From Leptospira sp. GIMC2001 (GTDB taxonomy: Bacteria > Spirochaetota > Leptospiria > Leptospirales > Leptospiraceae): a stretch of DNA of 64,000 nt. The notes beneath the pieces are model-generated. The model saw nothing but the letters and a program-made list of their open reading frames with translations, made no database searches and was not told where the DNA came from. Position numbers and translations under genes: made by a program. This document shows, in pieces, positions 57,085 to 64,000 of the stretch. Position 1 is the first letter of the stretch. Each line of letters begins with the position of its first letter. Location: contig NZ_CP115468.1 of the NCBI RefSeq assembly GCF_028462125.1, forward strand, positions 834,001 through 898,000. Reading direction: 5' to 3'.

Positions 57085-58385
57085 GAAGAAACATTGTACA
57101 TTCTGGTGCGGACGCACTAATTTATGAGATCCGACAAATCGTTGCTATTGCTAAGCAAATTGAATCCTTAGGAGTAGAGATTACTTGGGAGAATATTGGC
57201 GATCCGGTTCAAAAAGGCGAACAGATTGTTCCGTGGATGAAGGATATCGTTCGAGATTTAGTTGGCATGGATAAATCTTGGGGATATACCGCCACTCAAG
57301 GAGACCCAACTACTAGGAATTTTCTTGCTGAGCGTGTGAACGAGCGGGGTGGCGTTCAAATTACCGGCGATGATATCTTTTTCTTTAACGGATTGGGAGA
57401 CGCTGTCGCAAAAATTTTTGGATTTATGAGACGGGAAGCAAGAATTATTGGACCAAGCCCCGCTTATTCAACTCTTTCTTCCGCTGAAGCAGCACATAGT
57501 GGCTACGAGCATCTCACCTACGATCTGTTACCCGAGAAGGGATGGATGCCAGATTTACTGGATATCGAGAACAAAATCAAATACAATGATTCAATAGCTG
57601 GAATTTTATTGATCAATCCTGACAATCCAACAGGTGCTGTATATCCAAAAGAAGTTATGCAAGAGATTGTCAAAATCTGTGAGAAATATGATTGCGTCCT
57701 TATCTGTGATGAGACCTATGCGCATGTTAACTTTTCCTCAGGTGGATCCATACATTTATCTGAAGTAATTGGAGACAAAGTGTGCGGGATGGCACTTAGA
57801 TCCATCTCCAAAGAATTCCCTTGGCCTGGAGCAAGATGTGGTTGGCTGGAAGTTTTCAATCGCAAAAATGATCCGTCTTTTGAGAGATACATAAAATCAC
57901 TATTAGATGCTAAAATGTTGGAAGTATGTTCTACAACTCTCCCACAATTGTCGATTCCAAAAATCTATTCGCATCCTAATTTCATTCCTCATTTAAAAAT
58001 GCGAAACGAAAAGTTTCGAAAAAGAGCAGAAATTGCAACATCCTATTTTGATGGACTTGAAGGTGTTCAAGTCGTTGAACCAAAAGGAGCTTTTTACTTA
58101 ACTGTCCACTTTCCAAAAGGGGTATTAAATAAAAAAATGAACCTTCCGATTCTCAATGCAAAAGTAAGTGAGTATGTGAACTCGCTTTTGGTTGGAGCAA
58201 AAGAAGATCGCCGTTTGGTTTTATATCTTTTGGCATTGACAGGAATATGTGTTGTTCCGCTAACATCATTTTGTTGTGATAAAGATGGTTTTCGAGTTAC
58301 TCTTCTTGAAGAGAATGAAGAAAAATTTCATTGGATTTTTAAAACTCTTCGCGACACGATCAAAAAATATTTGGAGTCAGCATAG
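57081..58385 (+). CDS. Class I/II PLP-dependent aminotransferase
   Basis: A 434-residue aminotransferase. Motifs: NIGDPVQ near the N terminus (the usual GEPD-type loop), INPDNPTGAVYP, the Asp-x-Tyr in ICDETYAHV and the PLP Lys in SISKEFPWPGARCGW near residue 246. The FPWPGAR sequence in place of SKxxxxxGWR puts it in a subgroup whose substrate I cannot name; alanine or another small amino acid is a guess. Start overlaps the protease stop (ATGA); stop abuts the MurI start, so a glutamate/amino-acid supply role for the wall is conceivable. Confidence 0.85.
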   Translation: MRRNIVHSGADALIYEIRQIVAIAKQIESLGVEITWENIGDPVQKGEQIVPWMKDIVRDLVGMDKSWGYTATQGDPTTRNFLAERVNERGGVQITGDDIFFFNGLGDAVAKIFGFMRREARIIGPSPAYSTLSSAEAAHSGYEHLTYDLLPEKGWMPDLLDIENKIKYNDSIAGILLINPDNPTGAVYPKEVMQEIVKICEKYDCVLICDETYAHVNFSSGGSIHLSEVIGDKVCGMALRSISKEFPWPGARCGWLEVFNRKNDPSFERYIKSLLDAKMLEVCSTTLPQLSIPKIYSHPNFIPHLKMRNEKFRKRAEIATSYFDGLEGVQVVEPKGAFYLTVHFPKGVLNKKMNLPILNAKVSEYVNSLLVGAKEDRRLVLYLLALTGICVVPLTSFCCDKDGFRVTLLEENEEKFHWIFKTLRDTIKKYLESA

Positions 58386-59180
58386 TTGAACAAACGACCT
58401 GTTCGGATCGGGATCACTGATTCTGGATACGGTGGCTTGTCCATGGTAAGTGAGTTTCTGTGGAGAGAATTGAATTTAGAAATTGTCTATTACGGTGATC
58501 TTCAAAATGCACCGTACGGAAATAAGTCGAAAACGACTGTTCAGAAGCATGTGAGTGACTCAGTTGATTTTTTATTGAGCAATGATGTTGATATAATTTT
58601 GCTTGCCTGCAATTCTGCAACAGCTGTTGCAGTGGATTATCTACGGGATAAATATCCAATTCCAATTTTTGGCATGGAACCCGCTATCAAGCCTGCGCTA
58701 TCGGAAGTTCCTGGTAAGAAAATTGCGGTTCTTGCAACGAAACTTACTTTGGAAGAAGACAAATTTCTCTCTTTGAAGAATAAGATTGATCCTATGAATC
58801 GAGTAATTCCGATTCCATGTCCTGGGCTTGCCGATCTCATTGACCAAAAGAATTGGGATGCTGCTTTTGAATATTTAAAAAATCGAATATATGAATGTGA
58901 CTTACTTGATGTGAGCGCATTTGTGCTCGGATGTACACATTATATTTATTTAAAAGAGTTTATTAGAAAGGAATTCCCAGCTATCAAAATATTTGATGGA
59001 AATAGTGGAACAGCTGAGCATATAATTCGTAGCATGAATATTGAAAAGAAAACAATTGATATAGATGTAAATAGAAAAGTAAAGATATATTTTAACGATG
59101 TAGATGTAACTGATTCAGAGTCGGTTATATATTTTATGAATAAGATAGAAAAAGATATTATAATGAAGAAGGTAGTATGA
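58386..59180 (+). CDS. murI: Glutamate racemase
   Basis: Converts L-glutamate to D-glutamate for peptidoglycan. The two catalytic Cys are in LACNSATAVAVDY (near residue 75) and LGCTHYIYL (near 182). The substrate loop DSGYGGLS and the PYGNKS motif are conserved. At 264 residues it has standard length. The TTG start directly follows the TAG of the aminotransferase gene, and the stop overlaps the purM start in ATGA, so the three genes are translated in series. Confidence 0.93.
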   Translation: MNKRPVRIGITDSGYGGLSMVSEFLWRELNLEIVYYGDLQNAPYGNKSKTTVQKHVSDSVDFLLSNDVDIILLACNSATAVAVDYLRDKYPIPIFGMEPAIKPALSEVPGKKIAVLATKLTLEEDKFLSLKNKIDPMNRVIPIPCPGLADLIDQKNWDAAFEYLKNRIYECDLLDVSAFVLGCTHYIYLKEFIRKEFPAIKIFDGNSGTAEHIIRSMNIEKKTIDIDVNRKVKIYFNDVDVTDSESVIYFMNKIEKDIIMKKVV

Positions 59181-60205
59181 GTAGCTCCAAGATCACTTAC
59201 AAAGATGCCGGTGTGGATACTGAGAAAGGACAGCATTTTGTAAAAAATATTACAAATATGGTTCATTCGACTTATAACAAAAATGTTCTCGGTGGTTTGG
59301 GTGGATTTGCCGCAGCTTACGATGTTAGTTTTCTCAAAGACTATAAAAATCCAATTATGCTTTCAGGAACGGATGGTGTCGGAACCAAGCTTGTCTTTGC
59401 AAGACTTCTAGATCGTCATGATACAATAGGAATTGATTTGGTTGCAATGTGTGTGAATGACTTACTAGTTCTTGGTGGTAAGACATTGTTTTTCCAAGAC
59501 TACATTGCATGTGGTAAATTGAATCTTGAAAGAATGGAATCAATCGTTTCTGGAATTGTAAAGGGTTGCACTCTTGCTTCTGCGAGTCTCGTAGGAGGAG
59601 AAACGGCAGAGCACCCTGGTGTGATGGATGATGATGAATATGATCTTGCAGGATTTGCCGTTGGTGTAGTTGAAAAAGATGAAATCATCGATGGAAGCAC
59701 GGTAAATTTAGGAGACCATATTATAGGTATTGCATCAAGTGGACCACATAGCAATGGTTTTTCGCTTCTAAGAAAACTATTATTGGAGAATGGCAAGCTA
59801 CCGAATGATTCCAATAAATTGAAAATAATTGAAAATTTTGTATTAACTCCAACTACCATTTACGTTCCTTATATTCTCAAGTTATTAGAAAAACATAAAC
59901 CAAAAGGTATGGTTCATATAACTGGAGGTGGTTTCTATGAGAACATTCCAAGAATTCTGCAGAAAGGACAAGGTGCTGAGTTACAATATAGTTTATTTCC
60001 TAAATTGGAATTTTATGAGAGAATTCAAAAAGATTTCAGTCTAGAAAAAGAAACCTTATTCTCTACATTCAATATGGGAGTTGGATTTATCGTTATAGTG
60101 TCTCCTGAGGATTCAGAATCTGTCCTATATGAATTGAGGAACCAAGGTTTGGACGTATCAAAAGTTGGTACGATTACAGACTCAGGTCAAGTATTAATCA
60201 AATAA
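59177..60205 (+). CDS. purM: Phosphoribosylformylglycinamidine cyclo-ligase (AIR synthetase)
   Basis: Fifth step of purine synthesis, forming aminoimidazole ribotide with ATP. The N-terminal TYKDAGVDTEKG, then LSGTDGVGTKLVFA, the DLVAMCVNDLLVLGG block, and GGETAEHPGVM are PurM hallmarks; ITGGGFYENIPRIL lies in the C-terminal domain. 342 residues is usual. Its ATG overlaps the murI stop. No other pur gene is nearby. Confidence 0.96.
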   Translation: MSSSKITYKDAGVDTEKGQHFVKNITNMVHSTYNKNVLGGLGGFAAAYDVSFLKDYKNPIMLSGTDGVGTKLVFARLLDRHDTIGIDLVAMCVNDLLVLGGKTLFFQDYIACGKLNLERMESIVSGIVKGCTLASASLVGGETAEHPGVMDDDEYDLAGFAVGVVEKDEIIDGSTVNLGDHIIGIASSGPHSNGFSLLRKLLLENGKLPNDSNKLKIIENFVLTPTTIYVPYILKLLEKHKPKGMVHITGGGFYENIPRILQKGQGAELQYSLFPKLEFYERIQKDFSLEKETLFSTFNMGVGFIVIVSPEDSESVLYELRNQGLDVSKVGTITDSGQVLIK

Positions 60206-60231
60206 TTATTTCTACCGATAAGATAATCTAG

Positions 60232-60660
60232 ATGAGAACCTTTTATATAATTTATAGCTTAGTAAAATACTGTTTGAACGCAAATCGCAATGCATTTCTA
60301 ACTCTTTTTGCAATTCTATTCGTTACTTTCGTTCATTCATCCGTCATCTGTCAGGAAATTAATCCTTGGGATCTTTCTATTCAGGAAAGAATTCTTACTC
60401 GAAAAAACATCTCTCATATCGTACTTGATCCAAGAAAAGAAGAGTATCGAGTGAGCCTAATTACTTCTGAGCGCTATCCTTATAATTTTAAATCTGTTTC
60501 CTTTCCTCTATTCTTTCGATTGGAAACAGAAGAACAAGCTATGCGAATGATGAGAAAATTAGATGCATATTTGGAGACAGGAGAAGCGATCACAGTTCAA
60601 TTGAAAGGATCAGAAATCAAAGGAGTCATTTTTCATGAACCATATGAACAACTTCCTTGA
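60232..60660 (+). CDS. Small exported protein, function unknown
   Basis: A 142-residue protein with a long N-terminal region ending in a hydrophobic helix (LTLFAILFVTFVHSSVICQ), consistent with a signal peptide or anchor. The mature part has NPWDLSIQERILTRKN, then alternating strands, and ends with EIKGVIFHEPYEQLP. No family is recognised. Its last 26 bases overlap the following SpoIIE phosphatase gene, so it may be the phosphatase's periplasmic partner or input (inference). Confidence 0.6.
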   Translation: MRTFYIIYSLVKYCLNANRNAFLTLFAILFVTFVHSSVICQEINPWDLSIQERILTRKNISHIVLDPRKEEYRVSLITSERYPYNFKSVSFPLFFRLETEEQAMRMMRKLDAYLETGEAITVQLKGSEIKGVIFHEPYEQLP

Positions 60661-62020
60661 ATTCTACAACTTCACAAAAGAATCTTTAAAGATTTTTTTT
60701 ATGAAGGAATCTAGTGCTGAAGAATATGAGAAAAACTTTCAAATTCGCCTAGATAGACTTTTTGTACATTTTTTATTTTTCTCGCAGTTCTTTTTCTATG
60801 CAGCTTTCTTTTTCTATCCGCAAGATTTGTATATTCTACTTGGATTGAATCTTTTTGCTATAACTTCGCTTATGGGTTTTTTGTTGTTTCTTGCTAGAAA
60901 GACGCAATATGTAGCAACGGCTATTTCATTTGTATCATTTGTAATGAGCTTTCTACTTTTTCTTTCTGTATGGCAATTGGTATATTATTATAAAGATTTA
61001 AATTTCTATTACCTGAACAACTACTATATGACCTTGAATTTGGTTATTGTTTTGTATTCCTTTCGATTGAGAAGATTTAGTAGTATTATTTGTGGTTTAA
61101 CGCTGATTATTTTACATTTGTTCAGTTTACTTTTTATGGTAGTTTATCTAGATAAGAACGTAATGCTGATTGCATTTTTACCAGATTTAACTTATCTTAT
61201 CACTACTTTTTTGGGCACTGGAATCATACTCGCTAGAAGAGAAGATATTCGCGAAATTTTTTCACTGAATCGAGAAAAGCAAGTGATCAACAATGAATTG
61301 GAACTTGCAAAAAAAGTGCAAGATAGTCTATTCCCGAATGCGGTAACAATCAAAGGAATGAAGTATGAAGTCTTTCGACAAAGCCATAATTTCCTTGGCG
61401 GTGATTTCTATGACTTCATTCAATTGAGGGAAGGTAACGTTGGTATTTTTCTTACTGATATAGCTGGGCATGGAATCTCATCTGCGATGGTAGCATCTAT
61501 TATCAAAGTGATTGTCTCGACAATTCCCTATCGATTGAAATTGAGTCCTGGCAAATTATTAGGACATCTTGATGTGAGGCTTGCTGATGACTTAGATAAT
61601 TATCATGCCTCTGCAATATATATGTTTATCGATTTTCAAGCAAGTAAGATCACATTATGCAATGCTGGTCATCCTTATGTTATGTATTGTCCTGCAGGTG
61701 GAACATTTGGCGAAATAAAAACGGGAGGATCAATTCTTGGTTTCAATATTAGAGATCCGATTGGCGAAGAAATCGAGATGCAAATTAAACCTGGAGATCG
61801 ATTCTTTCTATACACGGATGGATTGATAGAGTCCCCAACTCTATCAGGTGAGCCATTGGATGAATTAGAATTATTGAATATTCTCAATCGGCATAATGAA
61901 GAAAGAAATATCGCCGTATTAAAAGAGCGATTGATCAAGGATATATTTCAAGAATTTGGTTTGAAAAAATTTACAGATGATACTATGTTTTTATTATTTG
62001 AAATAACGGAAAATTACTAG
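60635..62020 (+). CDS. Membrane SpoIIE-type PP2C phosphatase
   Basis: A 461-residue protein. The N-terminal 200 residues form about six membrane helices, a short coiled coil follows (EKQVINNELELAKKVQDSL), then a PP2C/SpoIIE phosphatase domain. Metal-binding Asp residues are in LGGDFYDFI and LTDIAGHGISSAM; NAGHPYVMY and FFLYTDGLIESP complete the family pattern. It probably dephosphorylates an STAS antagonist, such as that at 42727. Start ATG at 60635, with a second ATG at 60644. It is overlapped by the preceding small exported gene. Confidence 0.92.
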   Translation: MNHMNNFLEFYNFTKESLKIFFMKESSAEEYEKNFQIRLDRLFVHFLFFSQFFFYAAFFFYPQDLYILLGLNLFAITSLMGFLLFLARKTQYVATAISFVSFVMSFLLFLSVWQLVYYYKDLNFYYLNNYYMTLNLVIVLYSFRLRRFSSIICGLTLIILHLFSLLFMVVYLDKNVMLIAFLPDLTYLITTFLGTGIILARREDIREIFSLNREKQVINNELELAKKVQDSLFPNAVTIKGMKYEVFRQSHNFLGGDFYDFIQLREGNVGIFLTDIAGHGISSAMVASIIKVIVSTIPYRLKLSPGKLLGHLDVRLADDLDNYHASAIYMFIDFQASKITLCNAGHPYVMYCPAGGTFGEIKTGGSILGFNIRDPIGEEIEMQIKPGDRFFLYTDGLIESPTLSGEPLDELELLNILNRHNEERNIAVLKERLIKDIFQEFGLKKFTDDTMFLLFEITENY

Positions 62021-62033
62021 AGAAGGAATTGAA

Positions 62034-62798
62034 ATGAAATTTATAAAAAAAGAAATTGTTGATGGTATTGCAATTTTGAGAATCAACCGTCCAGAAGCAT
62101 TGAATGCTTTAAACGCAGACCTTTTAAAAGAAATTGGTGAAGCTGTTGTTGAACTAGAAAAAGATTCAAGCCTTAAAGTCTTTATATTAACTGGTGAAGG
62201 AAAGGCATTTGTAGCTGGTGCAGATATTGCGGCAATGGCTGAATACAACGAAGCACAGGCATTAGAATTCTCTAACCTTGGACAAACGGTATTTAGTAAA
62301 TTAGAAAATTCGCGACTGATTTCGATTGGATTAATCAATGGTTTTGCTCTCGGTGGAGGATTGGAACTTGCACTTGCTTGCGATTTTCGTTACGCATCAA
62401 GCAAAGCTAAGCTCGGTTTACCCGAAGTTAGTCTTGGACTCATTCCTGGTTTTGGTGGAACACAGAGGCTAAGCCGATTGATAGGGATTGGACTTGCGAG
62501 TGAGTGGGTTTATAGCGGTGAGATGTTTAGCGCAGAACAAGCATTAAGTTCAGGAGTAGTGAATAGAGTGGTTGAACCTGAAGAATTGCTCAATGAAGGG
62601 ATGAAGGTTGCACAGAGCATTCGAAGCCGAGGAAGTATAGCAATCCAATCAGCTAAGAAAGTCATTCGAGATGGACTGAATTCAACTGTAGATGAGGGAA
62701 TGGTTTTGGAGCAAAAGAAATTTGCCTCACTTTTTGGAACGCCAGAGTCTAAAGAAGGAATGTCAGCATTTCTTGGCAAGAGAAAGCCGAATTTCTAA
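62034..62798 (+). CDS. Enoyl-CoA hydratase/isomerase (crotonase family)
   Basis: A 254-residue crotonase, hydrating trans-2-enoyl-CoA in beta-oxidation. The oxyanion hole is formed by AFVAGADIAAMAE and GFALGGGLELALACD; both catalytic Glu residues are present, in GGLEL and in GLPEVSLGLIPGFGG. It therefore looks like a genuine hydratase rather than a subgroup variant. GAAGGAATTGAA precedes the ATG. It lies 13 bases after the phosphatase gene, perhaps by chance rather than function. Confidence 0.92.
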   Translation: MKFIKKEIVDGIAILRINRPEALNALNADLLKEIGEAVVELEKDSSLKVFILTGEGKAFVAGADIAAMAEYNEAQALEFSNLGQTVFSKLENSRLISIGLINGFALGGGLELALACDFRYASSKAKLGLPEVSLGLIPGFGGTQRLSRLIGIGLASEWVYSGEMFSAEQALSSGVVNRVVEPEELLNEGMKVAQSIRSRGSIAIQSAKKVIRDGLNSTVDEGMVLEQKKFASLFGTPESKEGMSAFLGKRKPNF

Positions 62799-62860
62799 GC
62801 TTAGATGAAGTTTGAGGAATATTTTTTGTTAATTGAGTTTAATTGAGTGAGTTTTATTGA

Positions 62861-63352
62861 ATGAATTTTTTCCGATCTAGACAGTTTCTCAATCTTAAGT
62901 ATGCAACAATTGCATTCGTAATATTGAATAGTATTGTATTCTCGGCTTATTTTTCTTTGGAATCTAAGCCAGGAACCAATGATACGATGGTTGTCAAGAT
63001 TGGTAAGGCTTCTCTCAGAGTTGAGATTGCAGATACACCGCAGAGAAGATCGACTGGTCTAATGTTTCGCACAAAACTTGCCAGGAATGAAGGTATGTTA
63101 TTTGTTTTTCCTAATGAAGATTATCTATCTTTTTGGATGAAGAATACTAAGATACCTTTAAGCATCGGATATTTTGATCAAGATGGAATTCTATTAGAAA
63201 TTCATAATATGAAACCAAATCAGACAACTGAAGTTTATAATGCAAGAAGCAAAGCTATCTATGCTCTAGAAGTCAACCAAGGTTGGTTTAAGGAAAATGG
63301 CGTGTCAATTGGATCCGTATTAATCTTGGAAAAATCTGTAGTGGGAAGATGA
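62861..63352 (+). CDS. DUF192-family exported protein
   Basis: A 163-residue protein with an N-terminal membrane segment (YATIAFVILNSIVFSAYF) and a DUF192 domain: IADTPQRRSTGLMFRTKL, GMLFVFPNEDYLSFWMKNT, then IPLSIGYFDQDG and ALEVNQGWFKENG. The function of this family is unknown; it is often found as a secreted single domain. ATG start; two AATTGAGT copies precede it. The 3' end overlaps the convergent J-domain-like gene by 33 bases. Confidence 0.88.
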   Translation: MNFFRSRQFLNLKYATIAFVILNSIVFSAYFSLESKPGTNDTMVVKIGKASLRVEIADTPQRRSTGLMFRTKLARNEGMLFVFPNEDYLSFWMKNTKIPLSIGYFDQDGILLEIHNMKPNQTTEVYNARSKAIYALEVNQGWFKENGVSIGSVLILEKSVVGR

Positions 63353-64000
63353 TAATCGGTTTGCATATTCTTTCCAAGAGAATAACACTCGATCTAATTT
63401 TTCCATTTCATAATGAATTCGAATGAATTCGGATTGCAGATCTTCTTCCAATTCTTTTCTCATTTTCTTTTTTTGATTTTTTGTCTTCTTTCTAAAATCC
63501 CAATCGGGATGCTTTTTATAAAATTTTAATTCTTTTTGAACAACTTTTAGATCCTTTTTGGATTTCTTCTGCAAAGACATAAGCTCGCCAACACTAACTT
63601 CGTCACCTGTATCTTCTTTCTTGATGCGAACCCATGTTAGTATATCTTTTAGAGCATCTAAGTTTTTATTATTGTAGTGTTCCATAGCAGCAAGCCAGGA
63701 TTCATTATCTTCGGTATCTTTATCTGTGTTTTTATCGGGATGTAGAAATCTTGCAATGGTGCGAAAGACTTTTACTATTTCACCGGCAGTTTCATTTAAC
63801 TTTTTATTTTTGAAAATTTTTGAATTTTTGTCTTCGGATTCCGTATCCGAATCAGAGTCTTCGCCGTCTTCCGATGAATTGTTTTTTTGATTTTTCTCCC
63901 AGTCAGAAAAAGGATCTTCGTCAGTCTCCCAATAGCCTTTTTCTTCTTCATCATAAAATGCATCAAAATCTCGCTCGTCTTCCGGAGTATTGCGCCTTTC
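63320..64000 (-). CDS. J-domain-like protein (5' end beyond window)
   Basis: The frame is open to the right edge, giving at least 226 residues. The visible N-terminal part is very acidic (DEEEKGYWETDEDPF, SEDGEDSDSDTESED), followed by a J-domain-like piece: EIVKVFRTIARFLHPDKNTD contains the His-Pro-Asp motif after helix II, then WLAAMEHYNNKN as helix III. The C-terminal third is Lys/Glu-rich helix (KKSKKDLKVVQKELKFYKKH). J proteins stimulate DnaK. The J motif lies in the middle of the visible part, and the true start is outside. An ATG at 63685 would give only a 121-residue tail and is not the start. Confidence 0.65.
   Translation of the reverse strand, partial: ERRNTPEDERDFDAFYDEEEKGYWETDEDPFSDWEKNQKNNSSEDGEDSDSDTESEDKNSKIFKNKKLNETAGEIVKVFRTIARFLHPDKNTDKDTEDNESWLAAMEHYNNKNLDALKDILTWVRIKKEDTGDEVSVGELMSLQKKSKKDLKVVQKELKFYKKHPDWDFRKKTKNQKKKMRKELEEDLQSEFIRIHYEMEKLDRVLFSWKEYANRLSSSHYRFFQD

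Noticed and set aside
62831..62848. Two AATTGAGT direct repeats before the DUF192 gene
   Set aside because: Only two short copies; likely chance, with no partner sites.

Overview
The window is AT-rich DNA from a spirochaete of the family Leptospiraceae, most likely Leptospira. The signs are a DUF1564-type protein (a family I know only from Leptospira), lipoproteins with spirochaete-style lipoboxes ending in N-C or S-C, several 7TMR-DISM sensors, SpoIIE-type phosphatases, and a full set of fatty-acid activation and beta-oxidation genes. It looks chromosomal and mostly housekeeping. I see no rRNA, tRNA, CRISPR array, prophage or intact insertion sequence. Both edges cut a gene: an aromatic amino-acid lyase at the left and a J-domain-like protein at the right.

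Layout. 1-9.1 kb: lyase, XPB-type helicase, aspartate aminotransferase, SH3-like exported protein, alpha/beta hydrolase, DUF1564 protein, YihY-type membrane protein, and a convergent sodium:solute symporter. 9.1-12.1 kb (minus): CBS protein, universal stress protein, D-aminoacylase-like amidohydrolase. 12.2-16.3 kb (plus): acyl-CoA synthetase, acyl-CoA dehydrogenase, MaoC hydratase. 16.3-18.0 kb (minus): overlapping operon of acyltransferase, CBS protein, HNH nuclease and DUF1292 protein. 18.2-30.4 kb: acyltransferase-3, amine oxidase, two large 7TMR-DISM signalling proteins, a beta-barrel, a lipoprotein and a thiolase. 30.5-34.8 kb: a GT-B-like protein, an aberrant NRAMP-like transporter and an NhaC antiporter. 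34.9-41.1 kb: a small exported protein followed by a complete RND efflux system.

41.1-41.8 kb is a gene-free stretch with GC-rich hairpins, a 13-base inverted repeat and degenerate CACGAAG repeats. 41.8-54.9 kb is the most unusual part: a sigma-like protein, a STAS antagonist, an AsmA/YdbH-like lipid-bridge candidate, a DUF1318/YdbL-like lipoprotein, and a 2695-residue lipoprotein with a TolB-like propeller, TPR repeats and a degenerate CHAT-like C terminus. 54.9-64 kb: lipoprotein aminopeptidase, HtrA-type protease, aminotransferase, MurI, PurM, a small exported protein, a membrane SpoIIE phosphatase, a crotonase, a DUF192 protein and the J-domain-like gene.

Three themes stand out. The first is fatty-acid use (synthetase, dehydrogenase, hydratases, thiolase). 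The second is partner-switching signalling: an RsbW-like kinase domain, a STAS antagonist and two SpoIIE phosphatases, all at separate loci. The third is envelope building, where the 43-55 kb block may be an inner-to-outer-membrane lipid-transfer system with a giant lipoprotein partner. Function calls rest on motif recognition from the translated sequence; no database search was run.
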